60,588 bases of DNA from Deltaproteobacteria bacterium (lineage in GTDB: Bacteria > Desulfobacterota > Desulfuromonadia > Desulfuromonadales > Geopsychrobacteraceae): assembly GCA_018399135.1 (NCBI GenBank), contig JAGYPB010000012.1:1-60588 (forward strand), given 5' to 3'. Made by a program: the position numbers and the translations under genes. Positions 38,462-45,637 of the stretch are shown piece by piece. Under the pieces are notes generated by a model, which did no database searches, was not told the origin of the DNA, and saw only the letters and a list, made by a program, of their open reading frames with translations. Numbering within the stretch: position 1 is the first letter of the stretch; each line of letters starts with the position of its first letter.

Positions 38462-39940
38462 ATGCGCCTGACTATCAAAATCACCCTTGCGATCCTTCTG
38501 GGCGTGGTGCTGATCTTTTCCGTTTACAGCTATCTGTCGATCCAGCGCGAACGGGAGCAACTCAAGCGTAATTTAAGCCGTGAAGCTCGCCATATCGGTG
38601 AAAGCCTGCGTGTCATGGTAACCGAACTGTGGCAGCAGCACGGCGAGGACGAAGCTCTGGGTTTTCTGTTGCGTGCCAATCAGGGTTATTCTGAGACCCT
38701 GGTGCGCTGGATATGGGTCAGTGACAATGTTCCTTCTTCTTATCAACCCCGCGTTCCCCTTGCCCACCTTGATCGCTTGCATTTTGAAGAAACCGTTACG
38801 TTGATGGCGGCTTCGGATGAGGGACACGATTTTTTGTTGACCTATCTGCCGGTTTTCATTCCGGGGAACCGTCTTGGTGCCATCGAGCTGACTGAGTCGA
38901 TGGAAGAAATGCATGAATATATTCAGGAGAGCTTGCGCCGCTCGGCTATTGTGATTGGCGCTCTGGTGGTATCGGGATTGTTGTTGATGACCGTGCTGGG
39001 CAGCATCTGGGTTGGTCGACCGATGCGCAAGCTACGTGCCCAGGCTGAACGGATCGGTACCGGTGATTTTACCACCAGCGTCAATCTTTCCGGCAGTGAC
39101 GAACTGTCCGAGTTGTCGAGCACTATTGAGCGTATGCGCGGGCAGTTGGCCGAGGCTCGCGACGCCGAGCAGGTAGCCCAGGCAGCCAAGTTTGAGGCGC
39201 TGGAAAAGTTGCGTCATACCGAGCGTCTGGCAACCCTCGGGCAGCTGTCGGCGGGGATGGCTCACGAGCTGGGGACACCGCTCAATGTTATTGCCGGGCG
39301 CGCCAAACTGATCATCCGTGAAGGGATGATGGCCGAGGATATTAGCCGTTCAGCGATCATTATTCATGAACAGGCGCAGCGCATGACCGGCATTATGCGA
39401 CAGCTGCTTAGCTTTGCCCGGCGCGGGGAAGCACGCAAACAGCGAATTGATCTGAATCTGGTGATGCGTGCTGTGTTGCCCTTGCTGGAGCCGACACTCA
39501 ATAAACAACAGATTGAGCTTAGCGTAGAAGACGCTTCACAGGAGTTTCTGGTGTGCGCCGATTCAGCGCAATTGCAGCAGGTTTTGTTGAACCTGATTCT
39601 CAACGGGATTCATGCCATGCCTGATGGTGGCAGGATTATTGTGTCGAGTTTTCCCGTCACAGACGTCGATATTCCCGATGCTGTTGAAGATCCTGATCAG
39701 TCCTGGGCCTGTCTGCAGGTCAGTGATCAGGGCAGCGGCATTGAACCTGAGGTACAAAAGCTCATGTTTGATCCTTTCTTTACCACCAAGGATGTTGGTG
39801 AAGGAACCGGATTAGGGTTGTCCATTGCCTATGGAATCATTCAGGAGCACGGTGGCTGGATTGCCGTAGACAGTGTTCCCGGCAAAGGAAGCAGTTTCCG
39901 CGCCTATTTACCGGTGGATTGTCGCAAGGAGGAGACATGA
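38462..39940 (+). CDS. Membrane sensor histidine kinase
   Basis: A 492-residue kinase with membrane helices at about 5-25 and 162-184 flanking a periplasmic sensor domain of roughly 135 residues. A HAMP linker (about 185-237) is followed by HisKA with phospho-acceptor His268 (MAHELGTPLN) and an HATPase domain (N-box around 380-392; DQGSGI; GTGLGLSIAYGI). AAGGGGG precedes the ATG. The stop codon overlaps the start of the next gene (ATGA), so kinase and NtrC-type regulator form one unit. The sensed signal is probably in the envelope. Confidence 0.93.
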   Translation: MRLTIKITLAILLGVVLIFSVYSYLSIQREREQLKRNLSREARHIGESLRVMVTELWQQHGEDEALGFLLRANQGYSETLVRWIWVSDNVPSSYQPRVPLAHLDRLHFEETVTLMAASDEGHDFLLTYLPVFIPGNRLGAIELTESMEEMHEYIQESLRRSAIVIGALVVSGLLLMTVLGSIWVGRPMRKLRAQAERIGTGDFTTSVNLSGSDELSELSSTIERMRGQLAEARDAEQVAQAAKFEALEKLRHTERLATLGQLSAGMAHELGTPLNVIAGRAKLIIREGMMAEDISRSAIIIHEQAQRMTGIMRQLLSFARRGEARKQRIDLNLVMRAVLPLLEPTLNKQQIELSVEDASQEFLVCADSAQLQQVLLNLILNGIHAMPDGGRIIVSSFPVTDVDIPDAVEDPDQSWACLQVSDQGSGIEPEVQKLMFDPFFTTKDVGEGTGLGLSIAYGIIQEHGGWIAVDSVPGKGSSFRAYLPVDCRKEET

Positions 39941-41304
39941 GCAAGGCAAGTCTGCCGGGACGCATTCTGGTGATTGACGATGATCGTGCCCTGTGTGATC
40001 TCCTGTACGAGGATCTGCGGCATCGTGGGCATCAGGTATGGACAGCTCTGAAAGCTGCACAAGCGCGCGAGCTGTTAGATCAGCATCAGATCGAGATTGT
40101 TCTGACCGACCTGAATATGCCGGAAATCAATGGGATCGATTTCTGTGCCGAACTCCGTCAACGCCGAACCGATCTGCCGGTTATCATCATGACCGCCTTT
40201 GGCAGCCTTGAAACGGCAATTGCCGCGCTACGGGCGGGAGCTTACGATTTTGTTACCAAGCCAGTTGACCTGGATCTTCTTAGTATTTCCCTCGATCGTG
40301 GTTTGCAACATCGACATCTGCAGGAGACGGTGCGTCACCTGCAGGATCAGGTGCGCCGGCAGCAACCGGATGATGACCTTTTCGGCGAAAGTCCGCCGAT
40401 GGTTAAACTTAAACAACAGATCGCTCGTATCGCCGATCTGGATACATCGGTCCTGCTGGCGGGAGAAAGTGGCACCGGCAAGGAGCTGGTCGCGCGTTCT
40501 TTGCACCGCCAGAGTCAGCGCAGCGACGGCTCTTTTGTTGCTTTAAACTGCGCGGCGCTGCCGGAGAACCTTCTGGAAAGTGAGCTCTTCGGACATGTGC
40601 GCGGCGCCTTCACCGATGCCCGCGAAACACGCAAGGGGCTGTTTGTAGAAGCTTCCGGAGGTACCCTGCTGCTTGACGAAATTGCCGAACTTCCCTTATC
40701 GCTACAGCCCAAGCTGCTGCGGGTCCTGGAGGATCATCGGGTACGACCTTTAGGCGGTAGCAGCGAGATCGCCTGTGATGTCCGGGTCATCGCTGCCAGC
40801 CATTGTGATCTGGGGGAGGCTGTGGCTGCTGGACAGTTTCGCAGCGACCTTTTTTATCGTCTCAACGTGATTCAGCTTGAATTGCCACCTCTACGCCGCC
40901 GTGGCGATGACATACTGCTCCTGGCAATAAAATTCATTCAGCAGCTCAGTCAGCGCTTTGGCAAGTCGGTGCTTGGCCTCGCGCAACCGGCAGCGGCCTG
41001 CCTGCTGGCCTACTCATGGCCGGGCAATGTCCGCGAACTGCGTAATACGATTGAGCGTGCAGTCGCCCTGACCCTCCATGACACCATTACCGTCGATGAC
41101 CTTCCTGAAGCGGTTCGTCATCCAGGCAGCGCTGCATCCGTGCCGGCCAGTCTGGATGACGGGCAGACCATTATCCCCCTTGAAGAGATGGAACAGCGCT
41201 ACATTCAGCAGGTACTTGATCGCCTGGATGGCAACCGCACTCTGGCCGCCCGCTTGCTCGGCGTCGATCGGAAAACCCTCTATCGCAAACTCAAGGAAAG
41301 CTGA
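39937..41304 (+). CDS. Sigma-54-type response regulator (NtrC family), partner of the upstream kinase
   Basis: A 455-residue regulator from the ATG at 39937, with AAGGAGGAG before it and a 4-nt overlap with the kinase gene. The receiver domain has Asp58 (VLTDLNMPE), Walker A GESGTGKE is at 176-183, and a Fis-type helix-turn-helix ends the protein (NRTLAARLLGVDRKTLYRKL). The sigma-54 contact motif reads GAFTDA (223-228) in place of GAFTGA. A probable -24/-12 promoter and an upstream inverted repeat lie directly downstream (41411-41513), so DegP is a likely target. Confidence 0.93.
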   Translation: MSKASLPGRILVIDDDRALCDLLYEDLRHRGHQVWTALKAAQARELLDQHQIEIVLTDLNMPEINGIDFCAELRQRRTDLPVIIMTAFGSLETAIAALRAGAYDFVTKPVDLDLLSISLDRGLQHRHLQETVRHLQDQVRRQQPDDDLFGESPPMVKLKQQIARIADLDTSVLLAGESGTGKELVARSLHRQSQRSDGSFVALNCAALPENLLESELFGHVRGAFTDARETRKGLFVEASGGTLLLDEIAELPLSLQPKLLRVLEDHRVRPLGGSSEIACDVRVIAASHCDLGEAVAAGQFRSDLFYRLNVIQLELPPLRRRGDDILLLAIKFIQQLSQRFGKSVLGLAQPAAACLLAYSWPGNVRELRNTIERAVALTLHDTITVDDLPEAVRHPGSAASVPASLDDGQTIIPLEEMEQRYIQQVLDRLDGNRTLAARLLGVDRKTLYRKLKES

Positions 41305-41323
41305 GTTTAGTTTCTTTCCCAGT

Positions 41324-41398
41324 ATCTGTTCAGCACGGGATCGGGGAACCTATGTCAAGGGACGCTTTTCGTCATCCATGACCGCTCTGAATAGTTAC
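41324..41398 (+). repeat. Dispersed structured repeat, copy G (internal deletion)
   Basis: The left 64 bases match the family (see 25201), including GGATCGGGGAACCT and the GACG/CGTC hairpin. The sequence then jumps at GACCGCT to CTGAATAGTTAC, so about 66 bases are missing from the middle. The orientation is unchanged. It lies between the regulator gene and the inverted repeat at 41411. Confidence 0.9.
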
Positions 41399-41410
41399 CT
41401 TTCCCAATTG

Positions 41411-41447
41411 AATGTCCCGGTGGGGCAATTTGCCCCACCGGGACATT
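41411..41447. promoter_or_regulatory. Perfect 16-bp inverted repeat, candidate upstream activator site
   Basis: AATGTCCCGGTGGGGC (41411-41426), a 5-nt spacer and its exact reverse complement (41432-41447). No T-tract follows, so it is not a usual terminator. Its centre is about 95 bp upstream of the start predicted by the -24/-12 promoter at 41498-41513. That is the usual distance for an NtrC-type enhancer site. Confidence 0.6.
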
Positions 41448-41497
41448 CTGCCCCGCTCTGGCGTCCGTTAACTAGTTGAAAACTCAATCGTTGCGGT

Positions 41498-41513
41498 TGG
41501 CATGTCCTGTGCA
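41498..41513 (+). promoter_or_regulatory. Candidate sigma-54 (-24/-12) promoter for the REC-degP genes
   Basis: TTGGCATGTCCTGTGCAT covers this site. It has the diagnostic GG (41499-41500), exactly ten bases, then GC (41511-41512), close to TGGCA-N-TTGC. Transcription would begin near 41524. That excludes the ATGs at 41522 and 41528 as normal starts of the downstream gene. Confidence 0.6.
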
Positions 41514-41605
41514 TATAAAAGATGGACATGAGCGTGTCGCGGCGGCTTTCCTATAGAGCGGCGGCAGCGAATTTACCCGTTACCGGAGATAACACTAGAG
41601 CGCCA

Positions 41606-42004
41606 ATGGAAGCTTTTAGCCTTGACCTGACCCCGCGCGTACTGATCGCTGAAGATGATAAAGAGCTGCGGGAACTGCTGGCCCTGGTGTTGGAAAACGA
41701 GGGTTATCAGGTGTGTCAATGCAGCGATGGTGAGCAATTGTTGGCCAGGCTTACTGAACAGCACAATTTTAATCTGGTCATCAGTGATGTCCGTATGCCC
41801 GGATTATCCGGGCTTGAGGTTCTGTCGCGGCGTCGGGGCCAAATGCAACAGATCCCCTTTATCTGTATGACAGCCTTCGGTGATACCCAGACCCACCATC
41901 GGGCGCGACATCTGGGTGCAGCGGCTACCATTGATAAACCTTTTGATCTGGACGAGATGATGGAACTGGTAGCGCATGTTTGTCTCCGCAACGAACGCAA
42001 TTAA
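41606..42004 (+). CDS. Single-domain response regulator (REC only)
   Basis: A 132-residue receiver domain with no output domain: VLIAEDDKELRELLALVL, phospho-acceptor Asp61 (LVISDVRMPG), Thr in ICMTAFGD and Lys in IDKPFDLDE. The frame is open back to 41522, but the predicted transcription start near 41524 favours the ATG at 41606, which has only a weak ribosome site. It precedes degP by 11 bp and is probably co-transcribed. It may feed phosphate to, or buffer, the neighbouring two-component system; that is inference. Confidence 0.8.
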   Translation: MEAFSLDLTPRVLIAEDDKELRELLALVLENEGYQVCQCSDGEQLLARLTEQHNFNLVISDVRMPGLSGLEVLSRRRGQMQQIPFICMTAFGDTQTHHRARHLGAAATIDKPFDLDEMMELVAHVCLRNERN

Positions 42005-42015
42005 AGGAGTCGATC

Positions 42016-43482
42016 ATGATAAAAAATAAATTTTTGGGAATGCTGACTTTGTTGCTGATATCCTTGTTGATTGGCGGGATATCTCCTGTGTTGGCTCAGG
42101 ATAGTGGTCTGGAAAGCCTGCGTGAAACCGGCAAGGCTTTTCGCAGTGTGGCCCGTGACATTTCACCGGCGGTTGTTTATATCGAGGTTGAACAAGATAT
42201 CCAGGTACGCAGTCGCGACCCGCGGATGAACCCTTTTGAGGGGAGCCCTTTTGGCGAAGAATTTTTTCGCCGATTTTTCGGTGAGCCACCGCGGGGCGAC
42301 GCTCCGGATCGCCAACAACGTCGTACCACCGGTCAGGGTTCCGGCTTTCTGATCTCAGCCGATGGCTACATTATGACTAATAACCATGTGGTCGGGGATG
42401 CCGATAAGATCACCGTTCAATTTCAGGATGGTCGCGAGTTTGAGGCGGAGCTGGTGGGTGCCGATCCGCCGACCGATGTCGCTCTGATTCGCATTTCCGC
42501 CGAGGAAGAACTCCCCTATATCAAACTGGGCGATTCCGACCGGCTTGAAGTGGGAGACTGGGTTCTGGCTTTCGGAAATCCCTTTGGTCTGTCTCACACT
42601 ATGACTGCCGGCATCGTTAGCGCTAAGGGGCGCAGCGGTATTGGCTTGACCGACTATGAAAACTTTATCCAGACCGATGCTGCCATCAATCCAGGAAATT
42701 CCGGCGGCCCTCTGGTCAATCTTGATGGTGAAGCGGTTGGTATGAACACAGCAATCTTCAGTCGCAGTGGGGGTTACATGGGGATCGGCTTTGCCATTCC
42801 CATCAATATGGCTAAAAATATTTACCTGCAGTTGGCCGAGCATGGCAAGGTCACCCGTGGCCGTATTGGCGTCTACATTCAGGATATGACCCGCGAACTG
42901 GCGGAATCCTTTGAAATCGATCAGCGCAAGGGGATTCTGGTATCGCAGGTGATGGCAGACTCTGCGGCAGAAAAAGGTGGACTTGAACAGGGGGACGTCA
43001 TCCTCAAGCTCAACGGAGTCACAGTGGATAATGTTGCTGCGTTCCGCAATCAGGTAGCGCTCACCCGTCCCGGTACCACCATTGAGCTGGAAGTTCTGCG
43101 CAAAGGGAAGGTACGCAAACACAAAATCATCGTTGATGCCATGGCTATTGAAACGGCCGCAAGTAATGATGCGCCTGCTGCTGAAGCCGGCGATGATACC
43201 TTACCCGAGATCGGTTTGCGATTGCAGAAATTAACTCCGGAACTGGCTGAGCAATTCGGTTATCAGCAGGAACGTGGTGTTCTGGTGGCAGCGGTTGAAC
43301 CTGGTTCTGTGGCAGCCCGTGCAGGAATTGAGGCTGGTGCACTGATTGAAGAGGTAAACCGGGTCGATGTCAGTGACCCAAAAGAGGTTGTCGCTCTGGT
43401 CGAAAAGAGTAATAGGGATACGGTTCTGCTACTGATCCGTCAAGGCAGTGGCAGTCGATATATTGCATTGAGGTACAGATAA
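42016..43482 (+). CDS. degP: DegP/HtrA-type periplasmic serine endoprotease (Do family)
   Basis: A 488-residue protein from the ATG at 42016 with AAAGGAG six bases before it. The signal peptide ends near residue 27 (VLAQ). The trypsin-like domain has His124 (TNNHVVG), Asp154 (PPTDVALI) and Ser229 (NPGNSGGPL), and two PDZ domains occupy about 280-370 and 395-485. It degrades or refolds damaged envelope proteins. The region 43483-43600 carries three hairpins ending in a strong terminator. The upstream sigma-54 promoter and two-component system suggest stress control. Confidence 0.95.
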   Translation: MIKNKFLGMLTLLLISLLIGGISPVLAQDSGLESLRETGKAFRSVARDISPAVVYIEVEQDIQVRSRDPRMNPFEGSPFGEEFFRRFFGEPPRGDAPDRQQRRTTGQGSGFLISADGYIMTNNHVVGDADKITVQFQDGREFEAELVGADPPTDVALIRISAEEELPYIKLGDSDRLEVGDWVLAFGNPFGLSHTMTAGIVSAKGRSGIGLTDYENFIQTDAAINPGNSGGPLVNLDGEAVGMNTAIFSRSGGYMGIGFAIPINMAKNIYLQLAEHGKVTRGRIGVYIQDMTRELAESFEIDQRKGILVSQVMADSAAEKGGLEQGDVILKLNGVTVDNVAAFRNQVALTRPGTTIELEVLRKGKVRKHKIIVDAMAIETAASNDAPAAEAGDDTLPEIGLRLQKLTPELAEQFGYQQERGVLVAAVEPGSVAARAGIEAGALIEEVNRVDVSDPKEVVALVEKSNRDTVLLLIRQGSGSRYIALRYR

Positions 43483-43493
43483 GAACACAGGTT

Positions 43494-43519
43494 TTGTGGA
43501 GCTCTGCTCAGCTCCACAA
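43494..43519 (+). other. Stem-loop in degP 3' region (10-bp stem)
   Basis: TTGTGGAGCT and AGCTCCACAA pair perfectly around a 6-nt loop, 12 bp after the degP stop. No T-run follows, so it is not the terminator itself. It may protect the mRNA 3' end or form the 5' part of a small RNA. Confidence 0.6.
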
Positions 43520-43538
43520 GGCCATCACATACTTTTAT

Positions 43539-43560
43539 TGAACGTTACCTCCTACGTTCA
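43539..43560 (+). other. Stem-loop with ACCTCCT loop in degP 3' region
   Basis: TGAACGT and ACGTTCA form a 7-bp stem around the loop TACCTCCT, which is complementary to a Shine-Dalgarno AGGAGGT. It lies between the hairpin at 43494 and the terminator at 43565. Confidence 0.5.
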
Positions 43561-43564
43561 TTTC

Positions 43565-43593
43565 GGGGAATCAGCAGGATTCCCCTTTTTTTT
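43565..43593 (+). terminator. Intrinsic terminator downstream of degP
   Basis: GGGGAATC, loop AGCAG and GATTCCCC, followed by eight T. A textbook Rho-independent terminator. Confidence 0.9.
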
Positions 43594-43708
43594 ATCCAAA
43601 ATCTGCGTTAAAAGCAGTTAGACTGTTTCTTGTCAATAAACCAATAGCGGTAAAAGAATTTGCCAACTGATCCTTTAGGTACGGTTCGGAAGTGACGGGA
43701 GCCAATTG

Positions 43709-44095
43709 ATGAAATTTAAACTGTTGATGTTTACAGTGTTGCTGGCTGTGGTGATGGCTTTTGTTTATCAGAACAGCGTCCCGGTAACGGTGCGTTTTTT
43801 TAATTGGGAATATGCGTTGTCTTTTGCCTTGCTGCTGATGTCGGTACTTGCCGTTGGCGTGATGTTGGGAATGTTGCTGGTATTACGGCGCCAGTCTTAC
43901 AATAAAAAGAAGAAAATCGCCAAAGAAGCAGAACAGCAAAAGGTGGTGACTGCTGATATTACATCTTCCAGAGATGGCGGCAGTACAGATCTTGACCCCG
44001 TACGGGAAACACCGGAACAGGAAAAATTTTTTGTATCAGGAGAAGATGATGAGACAAACAATATTGATAACCGGAGCAACAGCGGGGTTCGGTAA
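43709..44095 (+). CDS. lapA: LapA domain (DUF1049) inner-membrane protein
   Basis: A 128-residue protein from the ATG at 43709 (GGGAG seven bases before; a TTG at 43706 is also in frame). It has two membrane segments (about 3-20 and 36-60), the second after the family motif QNSVPVTVRFFNWEY, then a basic and acidic cytoplasmic tail. LapA-type proteins are linked to lipopolysaccharide assembly. Its last 47 bases overlap the start of the downstream SDR gene in another frame. Confidence 0.8.
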   Translation: MKFKLLMFTVLLAVVMAFVYQNSVPVTVRFFNWEYALSFALLLMSVLAVGVMLGMLLVLRRQSYNKKKKIAKEAEQQKVVTADITSSRDGGSTDLDPVRETPEQEKFFVSGEDDETNNIDNRSNSGVR

Positions 44096-44789
44096 CGCGT
44101 GCGCCCGTCTTTTTGCCCGCCACGGCTGGCAGTTGATCCTTGTCGGTCGACGTACTGAGCGCTTACAGGCGTTACAACAGGAGCTTGGCGATACGGTCAG
44201 CGCTACTGTGGTTCTTGATGTACGCAACCGTGAGGCCGTGTTTCAGCAACTTGCCGATCAGCCACCGGTCGATGTGCTGCTCAATAATGCCGGGTTGGCC
44301 CTGGGCCTCGAACCGGCCTGGAACGTCGATATCAGCGATTGGGATACGATGATTGACACCAACATCAAGGGGTTGACCTATTGTACCCGCGCCCTGCTGC
44401 CGCAGATGGTAGAACGCAATAGCGGTCATGTTGTCAATATCGGCTCAACGGCAGGGAGCTGGCCTTATCCGGGGGGTAATGTTTATGGCGGTACCAAGGC
44501 TTTTGTTGAGCAGTTCAGTCGCAATCTGCGTGCTGATCTGCATGGCAGCGCTGTGCGGGTGAGCTATATTGCGCCGGGGATGGCTGAAAGCGAGTTTTCT
44601 GAGGTGCGTTTCAAGGGGGATGTGGATAAGGCTGCCCAGGTGTATCGTGGCACGAACCCGTTACGCCCCGAAGATATTGCAGAAACAGTGTACTGGGTAG
44701 TGAACCGGCCACCCCATGTCAACATCAATGCCATCGAATTGATGCCGGTTCAGCAGAGCTGGAATGCTCTGGCGGTACACCGCGAATAG
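44049..44789 (+). CDS. SDR family oxidoreductase (YdfG-like)
   Basis: A 246-residue short-chain dehydrogenase. Of two adjacent ATGs (44046, 44049) the second is better spaced from AGGAG at 44038-44042. TGATAGFG is at 8-15, NNAG at 79-82, and the catalytic Ser133, Tyr146 and Lys150 are present. The overall pattern (GNVYGGTKAFVEQFSRNLRADL, HVNINAIELMPVQQ) matches YdfG, an NADP-dependent 3-hydroxy acid/serine dehydrogenase. It begins inside lapA. Confidence 0.9.
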   Translation: MRQTILITGATAGFGNACARLFARHGWQLILVGRRTERLQALQQELGDTVSATVVLDVRNREAVFQQLADQPPVDVLLNNAGLALGLEPAWNVDISDWDTMIDTNIKGLTYCTRALLPQMVERNSGHVVNIGSTAGSWPYPGGNVYGGTKAFVEQFSRNLRADLHGSAVRVSYIAPGMAESEFSEVRFKGDVDKAAQVYRGTNPLRPEDIAETVYWVVNRPPHVNINAIELMPVQQSWNALAVHRE

Positions 44790-44901
44790 AAAAAGTCCTA
44801 AAGGGTTGGCCGAAAGCTGTCGACAGGTAATAGCAATGGTAATTTTTTCGATTTTTCAACAAGTTGTCATTACCATGTACCCCAGTGAGAGATAAAAGGC
44901 G

Positions 44902-45627
44902 ATGGCCGACTTACGTGTCAGCGACACTAAAGGGTATCTGCTCTACCGTGAAGTGGAGCCGGTACAGCCTTATCCGCGTATCGATCCGCAGCAGCCCCAC
45001 GATGAAAAGTCGCGTGGGCAGGAACAGACGCGGGAAAAAAAGGATGGCCAACCGCGTCGGCGCTTTGTCGCCATGCGTCAGTTGATTGATCGTCTGAAAG
45101 AAGTCGGCAAGCTTGAGCGTATCACCTATCCGGCGCTACTGAAGGAGTTGGGCAGCGTCGGCGTTGGACATGCCGATAGAGAACTGTTTGAACTGCTGAA
45201 AGCTCACCAGGTGCCACCTGAAGGGCTTAACCACCTGGCTGCGCAAATTCGCACCCTGATAGCTACTCCCGATGTCGGTTTTGGTTTACCCCTCGACGCC
45301 GAGCATAACGTCCTGCCCTATTTCAGCAGGGGCTTGGCGGTGGTACAGCTATGCTACCTTCATCTGGAACTGTTACCCGGGCAGGAAGGGCCGATGCTGG
45401 TCGATACCATTGCCCGCGATGGATCTTTTCGTTGTGGTACCAGGTATTTACAAGCGGAGTTTCGACCCCAGGTCAAAGCACAGTACGATTCCGCTTTAAA
45501 TGTTGATATCCGAATAATGGTTGCTGTAGGTGAAATGGACGAGGAAAATCGCCGCGCGATCCTTTTTGAACGCTCACCCGGAGTTTACGCTCTTTATACA
45601 GACAAGCAGATCAGTCTGTCGATCTGA
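44902..45627 (+). CDS. Conserved hypothetical protein, unrecognised
   Basis: A 241-residue soluble protein with AAAAGG before the ATG. It has no signal peptide or membrane segment. Residues 20-55 are low-complexity and charged. The middle (about 55-130) looks helical (RQLIDRLKEVGKLERI), and the C-terminal half (about 140-241) is mostly beta, with LPGQEGPMLVDTIARDG and LNVDIRIMVAVGEMDEE. No family motif is evident to me. It converges on the DUF945 gene with 10 bp between stops. Codon use looks like its neighbours, so it is probably a real gene. Confidence 0.7.
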   Translation: MADLRVSDTKGYLLYREVEPVQPYPRIDPQQPHDEKSRGQEQTREKKDGQPRRRFVAMRQLIDRLKEVGKLERITYPALLKELGSVGVGHADRELFELLKAHQVPPEGLNHLAAQIRTLIATPDVGFGLPLDAEHNVLPYFSRGLAVVQLCYLHLELLPGQEGPMLVDTIARDGSFRCGTRYLQAEFRPQVKAQYDSALNVDIRIMVAVGEMDEENRRAILFERSPGVYALYTDKQISLSI

Positions 45628-45637
45628 GCGCCCTTTT

